Source: Zygaena filipendulae
Taxonomy: Eukaryota > Arthropoda > Insecta > Lepidoptera > Zygaenidae
Direction of reading: 5' to 3'
Assembly: GCA_907165275.2 (NCBI GenBank)
Contig: CAJRBF020000002.1
Span: forward strand, 1 to 64,000
DNA: 64,000 nucleotides
Shown here: piece after piece, positions 1 to 9,280 of the stretch
Layout of the letters: the number at the start of each line of letters is the position of its first letter
Position numbering within the stretch: the stretch's first letter is position 1
The notes under the pieces: model-generated
What the model saw: the letters and a program-made list of their open reading frames with translations, nothing else
The model's database searches: none
What the model was told of the DNA's origin: nothing
Translations under genes and position numbers: made by a program

Positions 1-5
1 CATCC

Positions 6-932
6 TGTAGCGGAGGTATTACGAGCAGGTAGGTATTAAACTCACATTTGCTGTAGAAATGGAATTTTGGAAGTGATTTATTGTTAAAAACTTAGCGCTA
101 TATATACAGAAAACCTTAAAACTAACAACCAATCAAAAACACAACATTAAATATTTACAACCAAACAACCAATGAGAAATCGTACATTAAATGGCGGACA
201 GATTCGAGCGAGATGCTAGTTTCTAGAATTTCATAGTCTCCTCTCGTCGCACACTCGCACCGCGCATGCGCGGGGTGCGCGGCGCGGAGGACGCGGGCGG
301 CGCGCGCGCAGGAGCTCAGTCCGCCGCGTCTCAGGCGCCAGTCGCCATCGATCGTTGAGAGCGCAAGGCCGCGCGTCTCGTGCCGGCCCGCGAATCGTGG
401 ATGTGCGTGTGGTGCCGTACAGGTGTCTCCGACCGAGTAGTTCCATGGTGCTTGATGGTGTACAACAGCGTCGCAAGATCCAGGCGATTAAAAACGGCTC
501 TTTTCAGAGCCACTCTTTCCATTTTGATGTACTGCCTGATCTTGCTTGCGTAGTTACTTCAGTGAGTGTGACCCAGGAACGTGACGTCGCTTGACTGTTC
601 CTTCGAATCTCCAGCGAGGTCGTCTTTTTCAAGATTGCTCCTCGCACTTTCCTCTGTCTGGAATTCGTTGGAATTGAGTCAGCTAGGCAATAAAGAATAA
701 CATAACAAGTTGTCCGTGTCCTGTTTCTTTCTTGTGATTTGATAATAAGGTGATTCCACTGTGTATGTTATTTCTCTCTTGCTCCTTCAACCTTCCTGAT
801 CCTTGATCCAATTCCCCGGTAAAGGTATGTTACGTACACGGTTTGGTAATGGTAGGTAGATGGAGGTAAACCGCTGTGAAGTATGTAAGTATTTTCGTAA
901 GTATTTCTGTGCTCATGTGCAAGGTGTGCACA
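6..932 (-). repeat. 3' LTR of the CsRn1-like element
   Basis: Downstream LTR in the sense of the element, identical by eye to the other copy. The terminal bases are TGTAGCGG and GTGCACA on the plus strand. Confidence 0.9.
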
Positions 933-944
933 GTATCCCCCTTC
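933..944 (-). promoter_or_regulatory. Polypurine tract of the CsRn1-like element
   Basis: On the minus strand GAAGGGGGATAC lies directly before the 3' LTR, the position where plus-strand DNA synthesis is primed. Confidence 0.7.
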
Positions 945-1311
945 AAGCAAAGCGTACGGTTTTCTTCACGACTCGGAGCTTGGACTCACAACAAGCCATG
1001 GCACTGCGTGCCGCTGCCGGAGCTCCGCGCTGTGTGCGGAACGCGGTCATCCAGAGGGACCTGGGAGTCGAGCCGCTGGACGAGTTCGTCCAGCGGCTTG
1101 CCTCTCGGATGTTCGAGCGGGCGGACGCGTCGGACCACGAGCACATCCGTGGTCTGGCCCCCCTCCACGCCCGTCCACCCGAGGGGAAGCGATACCCGCG
1201 CGAGCTTATCGCTCGCGATGACGAGCCAACGCTGCCCATCTAGCTTGGCTGACGGAGCCTAGACGCCGCCCTGACGGGCGGCGCCGGCTCCGCCCCGACG
1301 ATCCACGCGGT

Positions 1312-4300
1312 CTACGGACCGCCCCCCAGTTCCTGTCCGTAGTGGCGGATAGCGTGGGATCGCCCACTGCAGGGGGCTCTGCCCCGACGCAGACACCTCT
1401 GCTGCCTCCCCCTTCGGGGAGGTAGCAAGAGAAGGCTCTTGTTGTTGTTCACGACTCGTCCGCTCCGGGTGATGTAAGGTGACGTAGGTAAGACAGCTGG
1501 AGTCGAATTCCTTGTTTCACGTGTTTCGACTGGATCACGGTTCGGTGAACTCGATCTCTTGCGTTCCGACGTGACGTCAGTGTCGCTCGTGCTTACGTCT
1601 TCTTCGTTAAGTAGGTAGGCAGGCTTGAGTCTATCCAGTGATATCACGGTTGTGCGTAGTGGTAACTGTATCTTGAAATACTTCTCGTGACGTTGTAGAA
1701 CTTGATAGGGTCCGTCATATGGCGGAGTCAATGGCGGTCTGACCGCGTCGTTTCGAACGAAAACGTGTGTACACGTAGCTAGGTTCTTGTGTACGAACGT
1801 AGGTCGTGACGTTGTGGTACGATTTGTGGGTATTAACGTTGCCATTGTTCGGCTTAGCCGTTGCACGTATTCTGCATCTTCGATTTTCGACTGTGTAGGT
1901 ACGAAGAAATCGGACGGTATTCGTAGTGTTGCGCCGTAGGTCATCAGTGCAGGGCTGAGATTATCTTCTCGTAGTGCGGTGCGTAAACCAAATAGTACGG
2001 TGGGCAACTCGTCTACCCATGTTGTGGTTGCACCGCGCGCCATGAGAGCTGCCTTCATTGTACGATGAAGTCGTTCTACTTTTCCGTTTGACTGGGCGTG
2101 ATAACTTGTAGTGCGGATTCTAGATATACCCCATCTCTTCAGTAGTGTGTTGAATAGTGCTGACTCAAAATTTTGTGCTCTGTCTGTCGTAATTCTGAGC
2201 GGGACGCCAAATCGCACTATCCAGTTCTCGTAGAGGGCTTTTGCGACGCTTTCTGCGGTGATGTCTTGAACTGGAACAGCTTCCGGCCATCTGGTGCGTC
2301 TGTCTATTATGGTGACGCAAAACTTGAAATCGTGCGATAATCGTAGCGGTCCCACGACGTCTATGTGTATGTGTTCGAAACGTTGAGAAGGTGGAAACTC
2401 TGCCAGAGGAGTGACGACGTGACGATGTACCTTGCTGCGCTGACAGTCGATACATGCTTTGGCCCATGTTGCTACTTCTTTGTTCATAGCTGGCCAGAAA
2501 AATTTCGATGCTATCTGCTTCCGTGTGGTTCTTGCCCCGGGGTGACATAGCCCGTGTTGCGCTTTGAATGCGGCATAGCGGTATGTTTTAGGTAAATACG
2601 GACGGGGTGACGTAGTCGATAGCTCGCATGTGATTGGTCGGTCGAGTCCGGGAAGAGTTACTTCGGCGAATTTCAAGTTGGGTTGTTTCTTTAGATTTCT
2701 CAAGTCTTCGTCGTTGCTTTGGTCTATTGCAAGTTGGTTGTAGTCTATGACATTTGGGTTCTGGATGTCTTCGATTCGTGATAATGCGTCGGCGATTGGA
2801 TTTTCTTCACCTTTGATGTACTTGATACTTGAACAAAATTGAGATATGAAATGTAGCTGCCGTTCTCGTCTCGGTGTGTCGCTACTACTGGCGGGTCTGC
2901 TGAGTGCGAAAGAGAGAGGCTTGTGATCGGTGAGTATAGTTACTTCGCAGCCTTCGATTAGTCTTCTGAAGTGTTTTACAGCCATGTACATAGCTAATAA
3001 TTCGCGATCGTACACGCTGTAGCGGCGTTGCGTAGGGCTCATTGACTTCGAGAAGAATGCTAATGGTTTCCAGTTGTTCTCAACCTTTTGTTGTAGTACT
3101 GCGCCTAAACTGTGATCCGAGGCGTCTGTCATTATAGCGAGTTTGCAACCGTGAACGGGGTAGCTTAACGTTGTTGCTTCGGTAATGCTTTGGCGGCATT
3201 TTTCAAAAGCTTCGTTCGCTTCCGGTGTCCATTCTATTGGCGTTTTGTCATTCTTTTTCTTGTTGTGAAGAAACTTGTTGAGTTCGTGTTGATGATCGGC
3301 TTGATGAGGTAGGCAGTCTCGGTAAAAATTAAGCATGCCTAGGAAGCGTCGTAGTTCGACGATTGTCTTCGGTTTCGGATACGAGGAAATTGCTTCGATG
3401 CGATCTATCGTAGGTTTGATACCGCTGGCGGAGACTTCGTAGCCTAGGAAGTTTATAGTTTCAACTCCAAACTGGCATTTGTCGACGTTGAGTGTGACGC
3501 CGTGTTTGTCGAGACGTTCTAAGACTTGATGGAGAAGCTTCTTATGGTTGTTTTCATCTTCAGAAAATAGGAGAATGTCGTCGACGAAACAGAAACAGTC
3601 TTCTATACCTCGGAGAACTTGATGCATGAATCTTTGAAAGGTTTGACTTGCGTTGCGTAGACCGAACGTCATGCATGTAAATTCGTATAGCCCGAACGGA
3701 GTGATTATGGCTGTTTTCTGTGCATCTTCTTTACTCGCCATGGGAATCCAGTAGTAAGCCATCTTGAGATCAAGTTTCGAAAATATTTTTTTGTTGTTGA
3801 GTGGGTACGTGAAATCTTGAATGCGTGGTATCGGATAGCGATCGGGTTGCGTCACTGCGTTTAATCTTCGGTAGTTGCCGCATACACGAAGTCCGCCGTC
3901 TTTTTTCGTGACAACGTGTAGAGGGCTGGCCCATGGACTGCTTGAAGGTCTGCAAATGCCAATCTCCATCATCCGATCAAATTCGGCTTTTGCGGCGTTG
4001 TATTTGTCGGGCGGTAGAGGGCGGGCGCGTGCCGAAAGCGGAGGACCCGTCGTTTCGATGTGATGTACGACGTCATGTTTGGCTGGCTGCTTAAGAGACA
4101 TGGGTCGGAGAACGCCAGGAAAATGCTTCAAGATATCGTGATATTGTTGGTCGGAGCTCACGATGCGAATGGACTCGGCGGTTGTTGATACTTCAGTGGC
4201 GTCGACGGTAAGCTTGGTTTCGTCGTCGATTAATTTTTTTCTGTGAAGATCCACAAGGAGCTTGTGGTGACGTAAGAAGTCTGCACCCAATATGGAAGTC

Positions 4301-4485
4301 TTCACGTCTGCGACAATAAATGTCCAGGTGAAACTGCGCCGTAGTCCCAGGTTGAGCTTGATTGTTTTCTCGCCGTAGGTATTTATCGGTGTGTTGTTTG
4401 CCGCGTAAAGTTTGTAGGTATGTGCAGCCTTTTTCTTAGTTTTCGATGTTGCAGCCCAAACAGATATATCTGCGCCAGTGTCCAC
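1312..4485 (-). CDS. pol: Pol polyprotein (protease, RT, RNase H, integrase)
   Basis: This long frame encodes all enzymes for reverse transcription and integration. In order: aspartic protease with DTGAD near the start; reverse transcriptase with FVDD at about residue 300; RNase H with TDAS at about 452; integrase with an HHCC zinc domain at about 645-700; catalytic Asp in DVVGPL, Asp in TTDRAQNF and Glu in GKVERLHR; then a GPYQV module near residue 925. The open frame extends upstream past 4560 and overlaps the gag stop in the -1 frame, so the first residue given is only where protease homology becomes clear. RT uses FVDD rather than the commoner YVDD/YLDD. No stop or frameshift is visible. 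The last 40 residues are Arg-rich and lie in low-similarity sequence. Confidence 0.9.
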   Translation of the reverse strand: MDTGADISVWAATSKTKKKAAHTYKLYAANNTPINTYGEKTIKLNLGLRRSFTWTFIVADVKTSILGADFLRHHKLLVDLHRKKLIDDETKLTVDATEVSTTAESIRIVSSDQQYHDILKHFPGVLRPMSLKQPAKHDVVHHIETTGPPLSARARPLPPDKYNAAKAEFDRMMEIGICRPSSSPWASPLHVVTKKDGGLRVCGNYRRLNAVTQPDRYPIPRIQDFTYPLNNKKIFSKLDLKMAYYWIPMASKEDAQKTAIITPFGLYEFTCMTFGLRNASQTFQRFMHQVLRGIEDCFCFVDDILLFSEDENNHKKLLHQVLERLDKHGVTLNVDKCQFGVETINFLGYEVSASGIKPTIDRIEAISSYPKPKTIVELRRFLGMLNFYRDCLPHQADHQHELNKFLHNKKKNDKTPIEWTPEANEAFEKCRQSITEATTLSYPVHGCKLAIMTDASDHSLGAVLQQKVENNWKPLAFFSKSMSPTQRRYSVYDRELLAMYMAVKHFRRLIEGCEVTILTDHKPLSFALSRPASSSDTPRRERQLHFISQFCSSIKYIKGEENPIADALSRIEDIQNPNVIDYNQLAIDQSNDEDLRNLKKQPNLKFAEVTLPGLDRPITCELSTTSPRPYLPKTYRYAAFKAQHGLCHPGARTTRKQIASKFFWPAMNKEVATWAKACIDCQRSKVHRHVVTPLAEFPPSQRFEHIHIDVVGPLRLSHDFKFCVTIIDRRTRWPEAVPVQDITAESVAKALYENWIVRFGVPLRITTDRAQNFESALFNTLLKRWGISRIRTTSYHAQSNGKVERLHRTMKAALMARGATTTWVDELPTVLFGLRTALREDNLSPALMTYGATLRIPSDFFVPTQSKIEDAEYVQRLSRTMATLIPTNRTTTSRPTFVHKNLATCTHVFVRNDAVRPPLTPPYDGPYQVLQRHEKYFKIQLPLRTTVISLDRLKPAYLLNEEDVSTSDTDVTSERKRSSSPNRDPVETRETRNSTPAVLPTSPYITRSGRVVNNNKSLLLLPPRRGRQQRCLRRGRAPCSGRSHAIRHYGQELGGGP

Positions 4486-4574
4486 GAGGAAACGTTCGTG
4501 TGAGTCGCGATCATGAACACAAAGGCGGTTGCTGATCTTGGGGACACCGACGTCCGCCGCGGTCGGTGTCGACG

Positions 4575-5432
4575 TTAGTTTTCCGACGTCTTGTTACGTT
4601 GTGCGCACGGTGACTCGCAGCGTATTGCCTTCTTGCCAAACTTGTGATGGTATCTGCATAACCACGTAGGATCGCCAGGCTTCACACGGGATGATGATGA
4701 GCGTGAGTGAGAGCGGTAGCGTCCGCGAAATGGTTGACGAGATGTTTGACGCGTGGTATGCCGTGCTCGCAATTCCGCCACTTGTAATGTGAGTTTTTCC
4801 AATCTTGATAGGATCTCTGAGTGCGGTGGCTCGCAGGTGCTGTTAGATGATGCTGCTGAAGAGGTTGCGTTTGATACTGCTGCTACAGTGTTGACGGGCG
4901 TGCTCCCGACGTACTCCATCATCCTGTCTGCCATTGCTGCTAACGTGTCGAGTGAAGATTCTTTGTTGATAGAGAGTACGCAGCGACAGTGGGCTGGCAC
5001 GTGATTGAGCCACTCGATCTTTAAGCCTTCTTCAGTGATGAGGCCGTTATTGAGTTCTCTCATTTTTCGTAGCAGCACGCTGGGTTTCTGGTCGCCGATG
5101 TCTAAACCGCTGATGAGCTTCTGAAAGTTCTCGACTTCTGATTTTTCGTACACGGTGAGTAGTCGATTTTTCACGGCTTCATATTTCCCTTTCTCAGGTG
5201 GGCTGTATAGTAGGTCGGTGATGTGCTGTAGATCGGCCGGTTCTAGCTTCGACAGGACGTATCTGTATTTTTGGTCATCTGATGTCTTCAAGGGATCGAT
5301 GACTGCCTCAAACTGGACGAACCAGGCTCTGGGAACGGTGCGCCAAAATGGAAGTAGTTTTGACTGCACGGAGATCGCAGCCAGGTCAGCGATTTTGGTT
5401 GTCTCGACGATTTTTTGTTCTTGCTCGGCCAT
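4575..5432 (-). CDS. gag: Gag protein, CsRn1-like
   Basis: This 285-residue protein would form the retrotransposon capsid and package its RNA. It starts at an ATG 55 bp inside the element from the LTR edge. Residues about 25-170 resemble the capsid domain of arthropod gypsy Gags (PFWRTVPRAWFVQFEA near the N-terminus). The C-terminus has a basic Arg/Ser tract, then a CHCC cluster (WLCRYHHKF...ESPC) in place of the usual CCHC knuckle, a trait of CsRn1-type elements. The stop lies inside the open pol frame, which is in the -1 frame, so pol is probably made by -1 frameshifting. The bases GGAAAAC directly precede the stop but are not a canonical slippery heptamer. The frame is complete. Confidence 0.88.
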   Translation of the reverse strand: MAEQEQKIVETTKIADLAAISVQSKLLPFWRTVPRAWFVQFEAVIDPLKTSDDQKYRYVLSKLEPADLQHITDLLYSPPEKGKYEAVKNRLLTVYEKSEVENFQKLISGLDIGDQKPSVLLRKMRELNNGLITEEGLKIEWLNHVPAHCRCVLSINKESSLDTLAAMADRMMEYVGSTPVNTVAAVSNATSSAASSNSTCEPPHSEILSRLEKLTLQVAELRARHTTRQTSRQPFRGRYRSHSRSSSSRVKPGDPTWLCRYHHKFGKKAIRCESPCAQRNKTSEN

Positions 5433-5471
5433 AGCTTCAGCCTTTTGTTGATTCCTTTTTTCTTCTTGATT

Positions 5472-5486
5472 GTCGGAGGGTCACCA
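5472..5486 (-). promoter_or_regulatory. Primer binding site of the CsRn1-like element
   Basis: Reading the minus strand, TGGTGACCCTCCGAC follows the 5' LTR after one base. It resembles the complement of the tRNA-Trp 3' end (TGGTGACCCCGAC) with one extra base. The tRNA match is from memory. Confidence 0.6.
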
Positions 5487-5487
5487 C

Positions 5488-6414
5488 TGTAGCGGAGGTA
5501 TTACGAGCAGGTAGGTATTAAACTCACATTTGCTGTAGAAATGGAATTTTGGAAGTGATTTATTGTTAAAAACTTAGCGCTATATATACAGAAAACCTTA
5601 AAACTAACAACCAATCAAAAACACAACATTAAATATTTACAACCAAACAACCAATGAGAAATCGTACATTAAATGGCGGACAGATTCGAGCGAGATGCTA
5701 GTTTCTAGAATTTCATAGTCTCCTCTCGTCGCACACTCGCACCGCGCATGCGCGGGGTGCGCGGCGCGGAGGACGCGGGCGGCGCGCGCGCAGGAGCTCA
5801 GTCCGCCGCGTCTCAGGCGCCAGTCGCCATCGATCGTTGAGAGCGCAAGGCCGCGCGTCTCGTGCCGGCCCGCGAATCGTGGATGTGCGTGTGGTGCCGT
5901 ACAGGTGTCTCCGACCGAGTAGTTCCATGGTGCTTGATGGTGTACAACAGCGTCGCAAGATCCAGGCGATTAAAAACGGCTCTTTTCAGAGCCACTCTTT
6001 CCATTTTGATGTACTGCCTGATCTTGCTTGCGTAGTTACTTCAGTGAGTGTGACCCAGGAACGTGACGTCGCTTGACTGTTCCTTCGAATCTCCAGCGAG
6101 GTCGTCTTTTTCAAGATTGCTCCTCGCACTTTCCTCTGTCTGGAATTCGTTGGAATTGAGTCAGCTAGGCAATAAAGAATAACATAACAAGTTGTCCGTG
6201 TCCTGTTTCTTTCTTGTGATTTGATAATAAGGTGATTCCACTGTGTATGTTATTTCTCTCTTGCTCCTTCAACCTTCCTGATCCTTGATCCAATTCCCCG
6301 GTAAAGGTATGTTACGTACACGGTTTGGTAATGGTAGGTAGATGGAGGTAAACCGCTGTGAAGTATGTAAGTATTTTCGTAAGTATTTCTGTGCTCATGT
6401 GCAAGGTGTGCACA
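5488..6414 (-). repeat. 5' LTR of the CsRn1-like element
   Basis: This is the upstream LTR in the sense of the element. It matches 6-932 at a constant offset of 5482 with no difference that I could see, which indicates a recent insertion. Its middle contains a very GC-rich block (5740-5830 region) inside an otherwise AT-rich LTR. Confidence 0.9.
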
Positions 6415-8206
6415 ATCCTATCCGCATTATTATAATGGGTCGAGGTTGGACTTAGGTATTAATTGAATAAAACAACCATCAATTAATTTGACATTTTATT
6501 TTAATATTTGTGCATAATATTTCTGTAAGAAATATTTATATTTAGTACACCCAACTGCGTTTGAGTTGGGTGACATTCGATCTTTATATGAACTCGCTAT
6601 ACACGAACGGTTCTATTTTTAAGTGCGAGACTACACTGTACATTTATTTAACGTCTGTGCGTTAATAGTGTTGTTAGCCCGGAAGCAGAGAGACTCCAAA
6701 GACGGTATCCATATTACAGTGGTACACATAATCACTAACTTACGTCTATTGACGCTAGTAGTGTTCGGATACTAAGATAGGAATATGATGCTCATAGAAC
6801 ACCTCCCATACGATGTTTAATTATAATCAACTTGATATTCCAATAGGAATATTTACAATGGCTCTCACTACATAACAAGTTTATTATATAGCGAGAGGTG
6901 GAATAGCCCCGTCCTGCGCTACCCACGGTGATGGTCATCCACCTGCTCATAAGCAGTTACCACCCCCCCCCACCTGTGTTGCACAAGGTAGAGAGTTCTC
7001 CAAATATGCATAACCGACATCCGTTAGAGGATGAATCAGCTATATGAGACTGTACGTCCCGTATCAGCAGCAATCGTTGGAGGTCATAATTCGGCGGTGC
7101 CGAGACCCCTGGGTACGTGTCAGCCCGAAGACCGAGGCCATAATGCGGATAGTACCGCGACCTCAACACCATCCCAATAATTCAAATATAAGTGTATGAG
7201 ACCAGTCTCGCCGGACATCATAACTTCAGTCGGTCAATTTGTGTTATAGTAGCTACACGTAGCTAAGGCCGAAGCCCAATTGATTGGATCACAGCTCGTC
7301 CTCGTACAACACCCACTCAGCACTCGTTCATTTTGATAAACAAGTCGTGTTGAAAAACACAACTGTTTACCGAGATCAAACGTTAACGACTAGGTCGTCC
7401 ACAGCCGATCCCACAATCTCTGCACAACGTAACAAAGTCACAAAGCGCATTGACTATAATTATTATGTTTGTAAAAAAAGAAAGTAATGTTATCTTGAAA
7501 GAAGAGCGTTCAACACTCCCTTGGTGTAGGAAGCGATCCCGCGTCTCCAGTCAGCCGCATAGTCGATGATAGTTTTTGAATAACACGGAAGGCGTAGTTA
7601 TTCAATAGACAAGATACAATACGTGCACAACGAAACCCGTCACGGCGAAGACAACTCAAGGCGCGGATTTTTACCTCTCCACGTTATCTTACGCTCGCGA
7701 CGCGCGACGTCTAACCGCTCAGGATTAGAGTTCATCGTCGTTGTAAATTCCAATAAATTGAAAATACACGTATGCATCGAGCCGATAAGATGTGATGAAT
7801 TATAATTTAATAACAATAAAATTACAATCCATACACACCGAAGCCTTCCTCATAATAATATTTGTCTTCGCACAAGATATCCTAACGGACGTCGAGCGCG
7901 TTGACAAGGCTTTCGTACAGAGCGACAAAGTCACTAAGTACGTAAGCTCGTTCGAACTCCCAACTACATCATCTTTATTGTGAAAGTGGTCGTCGGCATT
8001 CTCATCTAAGACCTTCACGTGAGACTCCAATATAATTATTTAGATTTGTATAATAATACAATATCTGTATACGGGCTACCACCAAACTCGTTTGTCAACA
8101 CTCTATGTTAACTTAATATTTAGATAAGCATAATAATGCAAATCTATATTCGAGCCACCACCAAACTCGTTTAACAACATTTAATGTTGTATACGCGACG
8201 CGCTCT
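6415..8206. other. Unassigned AT-rich DNA between two LTR elements
   Basis: No reading frame here is convincing. Visible structure includes a hairpin at 6548-6572, a C-run at 6961-6970 that would be a purine tract on the minus strand, and two diverged tandem copies of about 85 bp at roughly 8029-8190, each containing CCACCAAACTCGTTT. It could be host intergenic DNA or old degraded transposon sequence. Confidence 0.5.
6548..6572. other. Perfect 9-bp-stem hairpin
   Basis: CACCCAACT and AGTTGGGTG form a perfect stem around the loop GCGTTTG. I do not recognise it as a known RNA. The AT-rich surroundings show no clear promoter or gene. Confidence 0.4.
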
Positions 8207-8507
8207 AGTCATGTTGACGGTACCAAGTACTGAATAATTTCTCTATATTATAAATATTATCATACTGTGACAACGACCGGGTGGCCAGCCACAGACGCTG
8301 AGCAAGCATTCCCGCTACACGGCGAAGTCCATCCGCCCTATAGAGATAAGGTGCTAGGAATTAAGAATAATGTACTCATGTACTCATGTTAGTTTTAATG
8401 TTAGTTTTAAGCATTCATTCTTATTGTAACGGTCATACAATAAAGACGTATTAAAATGCATTAAATTGCTTTTTAAAAAGCGGTCCTGGATCTACCGTGA
8501 TTTGTCT
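8207..8507 (+). repeat. 5' LTR of the errantivirus-like element
   Basis: 301-bp repeat matching 15971-16271 at a constant offset of 7764 with no difference seen. It contains internal short duplications (GTACTCAT twice; GTTAGTTTTAA-type twice) and an AATAAA near 8440. Confidence 0.9.
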
Positions 8508-8525
8508 GGCGCAGCCGGTAGGATA
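8508..8525 (+). promoter_or_regulatory. Primer binding site of the errantivirus-like element
   Basis: GGCGCAGCCGGTAGGATA follows the 5' LTR directly. It closely resembles the site used by the 17.6/297 group of insect elements, reported to be primed by tRNA-Ser; that assignment is from memory. Confidence 0.65.
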
Positions 8526-8796
8526 CCCTCTATATCCTATCGTCGTGCTCGTGCTCTCGAAGACACAAAAATCGGTCTGAAGTGCGTGTTCGGCGTGTGA
8601 AAGGGTATCCATACGAACCAAATAAATAAGACTCCAAGGTGACCAGGACCAGGACCATTGCTGGAAGACATGGGTGGCTTGTGAGTACAACCTTTACTTC
8701 CTTTGCTTTCCCTATGACTTCCAAATATTAAATGTTACTATAGAGACAGAAAATCGCTCAAGTAACGTTATCTGATTGCACAAAATAGGCAAACAT

Positions 8797-9060
8797 ACAC
8801 TAAATCGGTATAATTTAGTTTATAGATCGTACACTTCATCGGTACATAATTAAGAATATTTTAAATTTTTAATCAAATAACAAATCTATTTGATTTTATA
8901 TGCTTTGCTCTATTTTATACACTACATCGGTATAATTTAGTTTTATAGATCGTACACTTCATCGGTACATAATTACGAATATTTTAATCAAATAAAAAAT
9001 CTATTTGATTTTAAATACTTTGCTTTATTTTATATTTAGGATATTAAGATATTACACTGA
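8797..9060 (+). repeat. Tandem repeats in the errantivirus 5' leader
   Basis: A unit of about 122 bp starts at 8797 and again at 8919, with a partial third start at 9054. Each begins ACACT(A/G)(A/C)ATCGGTAT, and ATCGGTA occurs five times in all. The units lie between the primer site and gag. In Drosophila gypsy this position holds the Su(Hw) insulator repeats. The motif here is different, so any insulator role is only a suggestion. Confidence 0.7.
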
Positions 9061-9280
9061 ATCGGTATATTAAATTAAGAATAAATTGTTTAAATAATAA
9101 TTTTAGTTACAAATACAACAAAAAAAATATAGTTCTTATATTAAATTTGTTTAAATAATTTGTGACTCTATCACTCTATATCTCTATGTAATAATTTTAA
9201 TCATTTTTAGCGTTAAGAATTAAATTGTGTGTGTCTTTTATCATAGTACTTGTTGTGTTAAAGTGAATATAAATTTAAAA

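Larger units (their letters stand above)
6..6414 (-). mobile_element. Full-length Ty3/gypsy retrotransposon, CsRn1-like clade
   Basis: Two direct repeats of 927 bp (6-932 and 5488-6414) bound gag and pol read on the minus strand. In sense orientation the LTR runs TG...CA. The flanks carry a 4-bp duplication, ATCC at 2-5 and 6415-6418. Gag ends in a CHCC rather than CCHC cysteine-histidine motif, and the primer site resembles one for tRNA-Trp; both are traits of the CsRn1 clade. There is no env. Gag and pol are uninterrupted, so this copy could be autonomous. Clade assignment is from motif memory, not a tree. Confidence 0.9.

Noticed and set aside
231..594. ORFs of 60-80 codons within the CsRn1-like LTRs (also at 5713-6076)
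   Set aside because: They lie in a GC-rich LTR block, overlap on both strands and carry no domain; they recur only because the LTR is duplicated.
860..1262. Plus-strand ORFs of about 127 codons beside the CsRn1-like 3' LTR
   Set aside because: They lie antisense to the 3' noncoding region of the element, overlap each other and contain no domain.
7284..8030. Short ORFs in 6415-8206 as possible host exons
   Set aside because: No domain, codon pattern or splice signal supports them, and both strands have equally long frames.
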